Of a DNA stretch of 22,503 nt, positions 7,794 to 13,009 are shown in pieces. Origin of the DNA: a virus. Under the pieces are notes generated by a model. It was not told where the DNA came from. It worked only from the letters and a program-made list of their open reading frames with translations, and searched no databases. How positions within the stretch are numbered: position 1 is the stretch's first letter; each line of letters opens with the position of its first letter. The DNA lies in IMG/VR virus record IMGVR_UViG_3300007735_000492, positions 1 through 22,503 of that record. One strand, 5' to 3'. A program made the translations under genes and the position numbers.

Positions 7794-7815
7794 AAAAAGA
7801 AGGGGCCGAAGCCCC
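7794..7815 (-). terminator. Rho-independent terminator with UUCG tetraloop
   Basis: On the minus strand GGGGC-TTCG-GCCCC is followed by TTCTTTTT. It lies 35 nt past the YbcO-family gene stop. The U-run is immediately followed by the GGAG ribosome site of the 52-residue gene, so it separates the early leftward genes from the packaging genes. Confidence 0.8.
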
Positions 7816-7849
7816 GCCCCGGCAACTGCAGGAGGATTACCCCAGGGTG

Positions 7850-8173
7850 TCAGAATTCTATCTCGGGAACGGGAATGTCAATAGGCCATTTTCCCTGCTT
7901 CTGAAGTTCCTGTACCGTCCGCTTATGGGCGGCAAGCCACTTCTGCTTTCTCTCGTCTTTGGTGAGTTTGTTGCCCTGGTCGATCTCCCAATGGCATCTC
8001 AAACAGGTCGCCGCAGTGTGGGTGTCGCAAGCCTTGATGCTTCGCCCCTTACCTCCTGACCAGTTGGAGTGTGCTGCTTGGACATTCTGCTCGGACCCGC
8101 AACACTGGCATGGGAGCGATGCCACCGCTTTAAGGAGCTTCGGGCTTCGGATGTAAGTTTGCTTTTGATACAT
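7850..8173 (-). CDS. YbcO/DUF1364-family HNH-like nuclease
   Basis: A 107-residue protein. The segment at 20-65 has CQCC (C22, C24, C25), AAHSNW with His35, GKGRSIKACD, then C57xxC60-His61 in CLRCHWEID. It matches the pattern of the lambdoid YbcO family (formerly DUF1364), related to the RecA-dependent P1 nuclease Ref. Family members are HNH-like, metal-dependent DNases encoded among phage recombination genes. It overlaps the end of the transporter gene by 44 nt and has no clear ribosome site of its own, so coupling is likely. It is followed by the terminator at 7794-7815. Confidence 0.75.
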   Translation of the reverse strand: MYQKQTYIRSPKLLKAVASLPCQCCGSEQNVQAAHSNWSGGKGRSIKACDTHTAATCLRCHWEIDQGNKLTKDERKQKWLAAHKRTVQELQKQGKWPIDIPVPEIEF

Positions 8174-8633
8174 GATTCAGAAGGAGTGCCCAGACATAAC
8201 CGCCGCAGACCTTTGCAACGAACTGCATCAGGACGATGTGCGGCATAAGAGAACCAAACGCAATGGTTGGGAACAGAAGCGAATCAACCGCAGCACCAGC
8301 CACATTGGATGTGTTTGCGCGTTTGAACCACGAGCCGGTAACCTTAGTGAAAACGGCCCAGTCCACCACCGCTGCCCCCGTGAAGGCTATCGCTGAGGCG
8401 ATGGCGATCATCTCGGCTGAGGGATTTAGTAGGTAAGTAATTCCCCCAGACGCAAGAATCAACAGGCCCATGTCTCTGGTTTTGAGTTTGACCTGTAGCC
8501 AGTCCCGCAAAGCCAAGTCCAAGCCAATGAGGAAAAACGCATTGATTGGGCTTACTTTTGGCCCAAACTCTGCGATTGATAAGTTGGCGATGGTCATTGC
8601 CAGCGCATAAACGATCACTGCGAAGATAAGCAC
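8130..8633 (-). CDS. VUT/YhhQ-family queuosine-precursor transporter
   Basis: A 167-residue membrane protein with about six hydrophobic helices (near 2-20, 29-43, 54-70, 75-95, 112-130, 132-152). Signature stretches are the early ANL..AEFGP, GLDLALRD (37-44), and the RANTSNVAGAAVDSLLFPT region near 104-122. Together they match the VUT (Vut_1/YhhQ) family that imports preQ0/preQ1-type 7-deazaguanine precursors. It starts with GTG behind a perfect AGGAGG that is encoded in the Gln/Glu-rich tail of the DpdA-like gene, and the two genes overlap by 19 nt. The position beside a DpdA-like enzyme suggests it feeds DNA modification. Confidence 0.85.
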   Translation of the reverse strand: MLIFAVIVYALAMTIANLSIAEFGPKVSPINAFFLIGLDLALRDWLQVKLKTRDMGLLILASGGITYLLNPSAEMIAIASAIAFTGAAVVDWAVFTKVTGSWFKRANTSNVAGAAVDSLLFPTIAFGSLMPHIVLMQFVAKVCGGYVWALLLNHVSKANLHPKPEAP

Positions 8634-9349
8634 AATTCCTCCTGTTGCTGCTGAATGAAGACTGGACTTGAGTTGTAAGTCTCAATCCGGTCTGCGATCA
8701 CTGTGGCCCTTTGGCCTGCCGTTGGCGGGAGATACATCCCGAATCTTGAAAGACTCCCAGAGTTGACTGCTGCGTTTGTGGAGTCCGCGCTTGAGAGGGG
8801 AAGTTTTGTAAAGATGTTGGGGTCAAGCATCCTTAGACCGTGGAGCTTGCACATCGGCCTTCCCTGATCGTCACAGATGGCTTTCATGGCTCGGGCCATT
8901 CGATCCCACCATTGCTGGGTTCCGACAGAGGCAAACTCTCCAGAAGAGCCTAAAGCCACGGTGCGGAACTTACGCGCCAGCCATGTAAGCCTTACGGTTG
9001 GCTCGTGCATATGCCACACCGGAACCCCAGGAAGTGCCTTCGGCCAGCTCTCCACCAAGTAGTCGTTTTCACGGTCTGAGCCGTCAATCACATCAGGAAT
9101 CAGTGCCCAATCAAACCCTGGATGGCGATACCACTCGTGAACCCACTTGATATACCCATCCACATCTAAAGGCTTGCCCTGCTTCCAAGTGGTAAACGCC
9201 CCGTTATCCAGCACAAAAGACTGACAGACATCAGCCACGATTGAGATGTCCTCTGGGTAAGCAAACGACACAAGTGCGTGTCTGCCAGGAAGAAACCGAG
9301 CGGAATCTTCCCTCTTTCCTCCTATCGGAGTCCCGTGATAGTGAATCAT
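8615..9349 (-). CDS. dpdA: DpdA-like DNA 7-deazaguanine transglycosylase (TGT superfamily)
   Basis: A 244-residue protein in the phage DpdA-like branch of the tRNA-guanine transglycosylase superfamily. Family members exchange guanine in DNA for a 7-deazaguanine base. Visible motifs: FVLDNGAF with Asp48, LIPDVIDG with Asp86, VALGSSGEF (132-139) as the base-binding glycine loop, KLHGLRML, and SADST with Asp189, the likely nucleophile by position. The C-terminal zinc-binding Cys cluster of tRNA TGTs is absent, and the protein is much shorter than tRNA enzymes, as expected for phage DpdA. An AGGG site lies seven bases upstream. The start overlaps the previous gene (ATGA), and the end overlaps the transporter gene. 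DNA as substrate is inferred from family and context. Confidence 0.82.
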   Translation of the reverse strand: MIHYHGTPIGGKREDSARFLPGRHALVSFAYPEDISIVADVCQSFVLDNGAFTTWKQGKPLDVDGYIKWVHEWYRHPGFDWALIPDVIDGSDRENDYLVESWPKALPGVPVWHMHEPTVRLTWLARKFRTVALGSSGEFASVGTQQWWDRMARAMKAICDDQGRPMCKLHGLRMLDPNIFTKLPLSSADSTNAAVNSGSLSRFGMYLPPTAGQRATVIADRIETYNSSPVFIQQQQEELCLSSQ

Positions 9350-9672
9350 TCTGTGGCCCTTACTTGCATTCGTGCGGAGGCTTCCTCTGACCTCCAGATG
9401 TCAACCCTCATCCTTGCGGCCTCCAGCTTCCACTTCAGTTCTTCCTCAATCTCTATGGCTTCCTGCAGGCCTTTGAGGAGTTCTTGGTACTCCGGGTGTG
9501 CGTAAGCCTCTCGCTCTTGAGCATTGGCGGCTTCGTACTTCGCCATTGCGTCTTTCATCAGAAGGGCTTTCTTGGTCTTTCTGAATTCTTCCAAGAAAAC
9601 CCTTTGCGCTTTGGCTTTGGAGTAATCCCCTGCGTTTCTAATAATGAAGTCCACCGCTGTGTTTGCGTTCAT
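9346..9672 (-). CDS. Helical phage protein of unknown function (108 aa)
   Basis: The ATG at 9672, with GGGGA upstream at the end of the PP-loop gene, is preferred over the longer frame start. The protein is almost wholly charged helix: FLEEFRKTKKALLM, HPEYQELLKGLQEA and EEELKWKLEAARMRVDIWRSEEASAR. This recurring sequence type is found in recombination regions of many proteobacterial phages. It starts two bases before the upstream stop and ends in an ATGA overlap with the DpdA-like gene. Coiled-coil composition suggests a binding or scaffold role. No catalytic motif is seen. Confidence 0.8.
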   Translation of the reverse strand: MNANTAVDFIIRNAGDYSKAKAQRVFLEEFRKTKKALLMKDAMAKYEAANAQEREAYAHPEYQELLKGLQEAIEIEEELKWKLEAARMRVDIWRSEEASARMQVRATE

Positions 9673-9673
9673 T

Positions 9674-10468
9674 TCATTCCCCACAGAAACAGGCGATTGC
9701 TTCTTCTTTTGGGTCGAACATATCAACCTGCTGCTCTGCGTATCGGGCCATCTGAGCATAAGAAGGTCGGTCGCTTCTGAAGGTGCCGCCTATGGCCTGC
9801 TCTTGTTTAGCCCACCACACCGCTCTTTCTGGCTTGTCAGCAATGAGGGACTGGATCTGATGCGCCCCTTTAAGAAAACAAAGGTCGCAGTTCCCTTTTG
9901 CAGTCACGCCATCTCTGTATTCCAGGCCAAGATCAAAAGGCTGATTGCGCCAGAAGGCCTGAACATCAGCTTGAGTCACCCCAGCATGGACTAGTGGTGT
10001 GAGCTTTGTATCTCTCATTTTTGCCGCTCTGCGTTGCTCATCTGCCCGTATTCCGACCATCGTGTCGTACTCTGGCTGACCGATTGCTTTCATGTATCGG
10101 TCAATCGTCAAGACCTTTAGCTCTGCCGTACAGAACCTAGCCACAGGGTTTGGAAGGTAGTTCCGCTTTTCGATCAGGTGAGCGAATGGACCCCCGTCTC
10201 TACTGGCAGTGTCGAAACCCACAACGCTGAATTTCTCTGGCGCATCGCTGAACTCAAGCCATGTGATCGGAACCCCCCACTCTTTTGAGCAGCGATCCAC
10301 AAATCGAAGTGTCGCCTCATCTTCCTTACCAGTATTAGCAAAAATTACCTTTGCCTCATCTGGCAATCCATTATTAGATTGCAATACTCGCCACAACATA
10401 TATGCACTGGTTCTTCCACCGGAAAAACTAATACAGGTCGGGCAATCAATCTTAAATGGATCTCTCAT
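9674..10468 (-). CDS. PAPS-reductase-like PP-loop protein
   Basis: A 264-residue protein with the adenylating PP-loop SFSGGRTS (14-21), the NTGKE segment at 45-49, RFCTAELK at 111-118, GIRADE at 139-144, CDLC at 194-197 and a CFC near the C-terminus (260-262). This is the phosphoadenosine phosphosulfate reductase family as found in many phages, where the substrate is mostly unknown. The several cysteines could hold a thiol or Fe-S centre, as in the DndC relatives of this superfamily. I use the ATG at 10468 because it makes an ATGA overlap with rusA; a TTG at 10483 is less likely. Role: either sulfur metabolism or nucleic acid modification. Confidence 0.85.
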   Translation of the reverse strand: MRDPFKIDCPTCISFSGGRTSAYMLWRVLQSNNGLPDEAKVIFANTGKEDEATLRFVDRCSKEWGVPITWLEFSDAPEKFSVVGFDTASRDGGPFAHLIEKRNYLPNPVARFCTAELKVLTIDRYMKAIGQPEYDTMVGIRADEQRRAAKMRDTKLTPLVHAGVTQADVQAFWRNQPFDLGLEYRDGVTAKGNCDLCFLKGAHQIQSLIADKPERAVWWAKQEQAIGGTFRSDRPSYAQMARYAEQQVDMFDPKEEAIACFCGE

Positions 10469-10884
10469 ATTTGCACCACGCAAACATCTACACCAGGCAC
10501 AAGAGAATATACCTTCTTGGCAGATAATCTCACTACCTGGGTATCGTCTTTATATACGATTCCATTCATAGCGTCTAAATATGCCTTGATAATGTTATCT
10601 ATATCGGGCTTCTTGGTGGGCAGCTTCTCGTTTCGGATGCAGGCCTCTGTGAGCTTCTTTGTGGTGGATGCCGGTACGCCTATCCTGATGTAGAGATCGA
10701 CCGATACAGGCCCTTCTAGTGGGCTTCCTGAGCCTATTGCTCGTTGTGCCCAGGCCTTGATCGTGGCTTCGTAGGTCTTTGTCTTCTGATCGGTGTAAGT
10801 GGTGACGAAGTTTCCAGCCCTTCGGAACCGGGGCCGTCCTTTGCCTTGAGGTGGGCCTTCAACGGTGAATACTACGAAGCTCAT
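10465..10884 (-). CDS. rusA: RusA-type Holliday junction resolvase
   Basis: A 139-residue protein of the RusA family, which cuts four-way DNA junctions as a dimer. The conserved active-site block is clear: KKPDIDNIIKAYLDAMNG (91-108) with Asp94, Asp96 and Lys100, then YKDDTQVV with Asp113/Asp114. The N-terminal strand GPPQGKGRPRF is also typical. GGAG lies eight bases before the ATG. It overlaps the preceding small gene by 26 nt and the PP-loop gene by 4 nt. The length is slightly over the usual 120. It should resolve recombination or replication intermediates before packaging. Confidence 0.92.
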   Translation of the reverse strand: MSFVVFTVEGPPQGKGRPRFRRAGNFVTTYTDQKTKTYEATIKAWAQRAIGSGSPLEGPVSVDLYIRIGVPASTTKKLTEACIRNEKLPTKKPDIDNIIKAYLDAMNGIVYKDDTQVVRLSAKKVYSLVPGVDVCVVQI

Positions 10885-11101
10885 TCATTTTTCTCCGTAA
10901 CTGCTCGGCTGAATCTTTGCCCCGTTTCTTTTCAATACTAGATATTGTTTTGAGCCACCATCCAGCTGCTGCTTCGAGGCCATGCTCTGACTTCATCTGG
11001 TTGAATCGTTTTATCCATTCCCTGGCCTCGCATTCCATCCTCCAGGTCTCCTGTGAGGTAGAGAGCGTGTGAGATGAGTTCGGTTGGGTGGTCGATTCCA
11101 T
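10859..11101 (-). CDS. Small helical protein of early leftward operon (80 aa)
   Basis: I take the ATG at 11101 because GAGG lies six bases upstream. The frame is also open from 11113. Residues 17-40 read SQETWRMECEAREWIKRFNQ and are followed by WWLKTISSIEKKRGKDSAEQ and LRRKMNE. This pattern (W..ECEAR.W..R ... W......IEKKRGK..AE.LR..M) recurs among short phage proteins near replication genes. Function unknown. It overlaps the 68-residue gene by 164 nt in another frame, so both genes reuse the same DNA, and it ends 26 nt inside rusA. Confidence 0.65.
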   Translation of the reverse strand: MESTTQPNSSHTLSTSQETWRMECEAREWIKRFNQMKSEHGLEAAAGWWLKTISSIEKKRGKDSAEQLRRKMNELRSIHR

Positions 11102-11144
11102 CTTTGACCTCATTCAGAAGTTTGTGGGCTTCGTAGTAGTTCAT
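10938..11144 (-). CDS. Small phage protein MNYYEAHKLL type (68 aa)
   Basis: It starts in an ATGA overlap with the replication gene and reads MNYYEAHKLLNEVKDGIDHP, then ELISHALYLTGDLED. The form M.YYEA...L..V.......I..AL.LTGDL is seen in short phage proteins next to replication genes and fits a small helical domain. The last 30 residues are out of frame with, and overlap, the next gene, and have low-quality composition (WPRSSSWMVAQ). The functional part may be only the first 40. Function unknown. Confidence 0.6.
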   Translation of the reverse strand: MNYYEAHKLLNEVKDGIDHPTELISHALYLTGDLEDGMRGQGMDKTIQPDEVRAWPRSSSWMVAQNNI

Positions 11145-11833
11145 CGGCGTAAGATGCTCTGGAGTTGCTGACGAATCTCGAGCGGGATCTGCTCTCGCTT
11201 CTTGCGGTCCTCGTCCAACTTGACAAGCGCAGGATCTCGCTCAGGACGGCTTGGGACGGTGAGCCCAGTAGAAGGTGGGCCTTGCACCCATTCAGCCTTG
11301 AAGCCGACCCATCCTCGAGCACAGCACTCAGTCAGAGCCTGCTCAAGACTCCACCTGGCCTTAGAAGCCTCACGCATGATCCCAGACAGCGCAGACGGTG
11401 TGATAGGCGCCTTCTTGACTTTGCGGAGCTGTACGAAGTCTTCCCAAACAGATCGTGATACCCCTTCAGGGGGTGCGGCGACAGCCGCTTTCTTCTTTGT
11501 CTCTTTCTCTGTCTCTGTCTCTGTCTCTGGTGCATCATCTTGATATCGCTCTGATATCGGCGTGATATCGCCTTGTTCCAGCCAGTGAGACAGTTTGATA
11601 AGACAGTCAGAAATTTGCTTTTCAGACATTCGCAGCCGAAAAGCTAATGTTTTTGCGTCGGGGATTTGGCCGTCGTCTTCGCTAGCGATCAGCCAGCACA
11701 TGACAAGCACTTTGCTTGCAAGCGGGTCAAGTTGATGCCAGTTCATGTCATCAAGAATGTCCCGATACAGCTTGATCCAAGGAGGCCTTCTGTCCTTGAA
11801 ATGCTGAAATTTAGACCAGTTTTTGATCTTCAT
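11141..11833 (-). CDS. Phage replication protein with winged-helix and DnaT-like parts
   Basis: A 230-residue protein starting MKIKNWSKFQHFKDRRPPWI. Residues 1-95 are a helical/winged-helix domain (LDPLASKVLVMCWLIASEDD, then RLRMSEKQISDCLIKLSHWL), as in replisome organiser proteins of many phages. An acidic linker follows (ETETETEKE). The C-terminal domain at 127-182 (VWEDFVQLRKVKKAPITP...EQALTECCARGWVGFKAEWV) resembles DnaT/replication-protein-O type segments that contact helicase. It probably binds the phage origin and loads host helicase. Weak AGGG lies seven bases upstream. The linker is coded by a hexamer repeat that could change length. Confidence 0.78.
   Translation of the reverse strand: MKIKNWSKFQHFKDRRPPWIKLYRDILDDMNWHQLDPLASKVLVMCWLIASEDDGQIPDAKTLAFRLRMSEKQISDCLIKLSHWLEQGDITPISERYQDDAPETETETEKETKKKAAVAAPPEGVSRSVWEDFVQLRKVKKAPITPSALSGIMREASKARWSLEQALTECCARGWVGFKAEWVQGPPSTGLTVPSRPERDPALVKLDEDRKKREQIPLEIRQQLQSILRR
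11506..11529. repeat. Hexanucleotide tandem repeat, four copies of TCTCTG
   Basis: Four perfect TCTCTG units lie inside the replication gene and encode its Glu/Thr linker (ETETETE). Slippage would add or remove Glu-Thr pairs without a frameshift. Confidence 0.85.
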
Positions 11834-11909
11834 GTCGCGCCCTAAATTGTCCCGCCCTCGAAAGGAAACCGACGGCAGGCGGGGCGGATTCGCTTTTCGA
11901 GAGGCTCAT
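11811..11909 (-). CDS. Possible 32-residue leader ORF before replication gene
   Basis: The frame from ATG 11909 has an excellent site (AGGGAGGA, four bases away), the best in this operon, and reads MSLSKSESAPPAVGFLSRAG then a basic tail. It ends 23 nt inside the replication gene, so it could couple translation onto that start. It has no recognised homolog in my memory. It may be a translational leader and not a functional protein. It fills an otherwise empty 112-base gap between the replication gene and the secreted-protein gene. Confidence 0.45.
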   Translation of the reverse strand: MSLSKSESAPPAVGFLSRAGQFRARHEDQKLV

Positions 11910-11945
11910 GACTTCCTCCCTAGCCGGGTTTCGCAACACTTTACA

Positions 11946-12107
11946 TCAGTTGCAAGTGGTCGTGCAAGTCCTGTACGGCTCTTGACCGTAACAGCAGGTC
12001 GTGCAAGTGATGACCTTGCCGTTGACGATCATTGTGTGAGTCGTGCAAGCAGCATGGGCGTTCGCTCCAAGAAGAAGCAGGGAGCAGACAACAGCGAGTT
12101 TTTTCAT
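11946..12107 (-). CDS. Small secreted Cys-rich phage protein (53 aa)
   Basis: The frame starts in an ATGA overlap with the cro-like stop, with GAGG seven bases upstream. Residues 1-19 are a classic signal peptide (MKKLAVVCSLLLLGANAHAA), probably cut after AHA. The mature part is about 34 residues with six cysteines in CTT-type repeats: CTTHT, TCTTCCYG and TCTTTC. Such repeats recur in small secreted phage proteins whose role is unknown. Disulfide bonding in the periplasm is likely. It is odd to find an exported protein in an early replication operon. It could act at the cell envelope, for example in superinfection exclusion, but nothing in the sequence shows that. Confidence 0.7.
   Translation of the reverse strand: MKKLAVVCSLLLLGANAHAACTTHTMIVNGKVITCTTCCYGQEPYRTCTTTCN
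11959..12049. repeat. Three copies of GTCGTGCAAG
   Basis: Exact 10-bp copies at 11959-11968, 11998-12007 and 12040-12049, spaced 39 and 42 bases, encode Cys-Thr-Thr repeats of the secreted protein. The exact DNA identity, not just residue identity, suggests recent duplication or codon constraint. Confidence 0.8.
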
Positions 12108-12265
12108 TCTTTCACCTCAAACCATTCAGGACGCAGCTCTTTGAGTTGGAGAAGCCGAAGCTGCGGGACGGCCTTCCATTGGTAGATCGCTGGAGGCTTG
12201 ATGTTGAGCAACTTCGCCAGTGCGGTCACTCCTCCAGCCTTCTGAATCAGTTCCTTCTTGTCCAT
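12104..12265 (-). CDS. Cro/YdaS-like transcriptional regulator
   Basis: A 53-residue protein, first gene of the leftward operon. GGVTALAKLLNIKPPAIYQW (11-30) is a helix-turn-helix of the Cro/YdaS type. The tail has LRPEWFEV, typical of the dimer strand. I chose the ATG at 12265 because AAGGA lies about six bases upstream; a longer frame from 12340 has no such site. It faces the control region at 12266-12480 and probably binds it to switch between the divergent early operons. No partner CI repressor is encoded in the window. Confidence 0.82.
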   Translation of the reverse strand: MDKKELIQKAGGVTALAKLLNIKPPAIYQWKAVPQLRLLQLKELRPEWFEVKE

Positions 12266-12480
12266 GTCTTTCCTTAGGTGGGGCCAGCCCTCATGAAGCA
12301 GAGTGGCTGCCTGCTGATAATTCGTGATACCAGGCCGCACGGAGCTAACCCGTTCCTGGCCCCGCTTGAGTGTAAGGCAGGTTTACATAAGGGCACTTAG
12401 GGAAAGTCCTAGGTTCTCATGCCCATAAGATCGCTTACAGTTACACCCATGCCGCTAGTTCGCGGTCTCTGGAGCGACAA
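12266..12480. promoter_or_regulatory. Divergent early control region
   Basis: This 215-bp stretch without a supported gene separates the cro-like gene from the rightward operon, so it should hold two divergent promoters and operators. I see an imperfect palindrome around ACTTAGG/CCTAGGT (12395-12413), four TGTAA half-sites, two CATAAG copies (12386 and 12424), and GGAG eight bases before the 12481 start. No clear sigma70 -35/-10 pair stands out on either strand. Confidence 0.6.
12371..12387. promoter_or_regulatory. Candidate 17-bp operator TGTAA-N7-TTACA
   Basis: A perfect inverted repeat of TGTAA (12371-12375) and TTACA (12383-12387). Two more TTACA copies follow at 12435-12439 and 12441-12445, in direct orientation six bases apart. 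The 17-bp size suits a Cro-type dimer. Confidence 0.45.
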
Positions 12481-12711
12481 ATGAAGATCCTTCCCTGCAA
12501 TCGGTGCCAGCACTACATCCACAGCGAGAGAGAGCCGTCAGCGTTCTCTCAGTGCGGCCACCCAGATACCCAAAAGATCGACTTCGTGACGGGGCAGACC
12601 AATCCCATGTTCTGCACCACCGTCCGAGCACTTCATGGCCGCTGCGGTCCTGAAGGAAAGCTGTGGGCCTATGACGATGCGTTTCCTCCTTCTGAGGAGT
12701 GGGAAGCATGA
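12481..12711 (+). CDS. Small zinc-ribbon-like protein, first rightward early gene
   Basis: A 76-residue protein with five cysteines and a histidine in the pattern C6xxC9...C25xH27...C45...C55G, suggesting a zinc site. The order CxxC-C-C-CG..G.LW is shared in outline with the protein at 16840-17124, near the other end of this operon. GGAG lies eight bases before the ATG. It ends in an ATGA overlap with the next gene. There is no membrane segment. The function is unknown. It may bind nucleic acid or a host protein early in infection. Confidence 0.75.
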   Translation: MKILPCNRCQHYIHSEREPSAFSQCGHPDTQKIDFVTGQTNPMFCTTVRALHGRCGPEGKLWAYDDAFPPSEEWEA

Positions 12712-12890
12712 ACGAGACCATCGTGTGGAACAAGCTCACAGAAGCTGATCCTCCTGAAGAGATTGGGCTTCTCCTTTACTACAAAGGTGAGGTGTTCTGG
12801 GGTGACTGGGATGGTGAGGCCTTCCGTGATGCCTACACCGGCCTTGTCGAATCGGCTGATTACTGGGCAATCGTGAAAGGTCCGCAATGA
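12708..12890 (+). CDS. Small DUF551-like protein (60 aa)
   Basis: It begins in an ATGA overlap with the previous gene: MNETIVWNKLTEADPPEEIG, then LLLYYKGEVFWGDWDG and SADYWAIVKGP. The layout W..L....PP....LL.Y..G....G.W.G ... YWA...GP resembles the DUF551 group of short phage proteins, though the match is partial. It is probably a small beta-rich domain. Function unknown. ATG 12708 was preferred to the in-frame ATG at 12699 because of the overlap. Confidence 0.7.
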   Translation: MNETIVWNKLTEADPPEEIGLLLYYKGEVFWGDWDGEAFRDAYTGLVESADYWAIVKGPQ

Positions 12891-13009
12891 GATACGCATA
12901 CCGTCCCCGTGAGGAAGAGATCGAAGCTCGCCGCTCTGCAGCAATGGATGTATTGACTGCAGTCGCTCTCGGTCTCTGTGGTGCAACCTTCTTTTTCTTA
13001 TTCCTATGA
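12887..13009 (+). CDS. Single-pass membrane mini-protein (40 aa)
   Basis: A 40-residue frame with a charged N-terminus (MRYAYRPREEEIEARRSAAM) and a hydrophobic end (VLTAVALGLCGATFFFLFL) that would form one membrane helix, with the N-terminus probably inside. Both ends are ATGA overlaps, with the DUF551-like gene and with erf, which strongly supports translation. The function is unknown. Small early membrane proteins of phages often alter host membrane or defence proteins, but that is not shown here. Confidence 0.7.
   Translation: MRYAYRPREEEIEARRSAAMDVLTAVALGLCGATFFFLFL

Noticed and set aside
8172-8436. Plus-strand frames opposite the transporter gene
   Set aside because: They have no domain and no ribosome site, and lie wholly in the complement of the VUT-family gene.
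9674-10483. TTG start at 10483 for the PP-loop gene
   Set aside because: The ATG at 10468 forms an ATGA overlap with rusA, like most junctions in this operon.
10209-10693. Plus-strand frames of 104-120 residues opposite the PP-loop and rusA genes
   Set aside because: Antisense to two genes with clear catalytic motifs, with no signals of their own.
11110-11543. Other frames inside the replication gene, some rich in Arg/Gln from the hexamer repeat
   Set aside because: Low-complexity translations of the TCTCTG repeat in other frames, without start signals.
12104-12340. Longer 78-residue start of the Cro-like gene
   Set aside because: AAGGA sits before the internal ATG at 12265, and the family usually starts a few residues before the helix-turn-helix.
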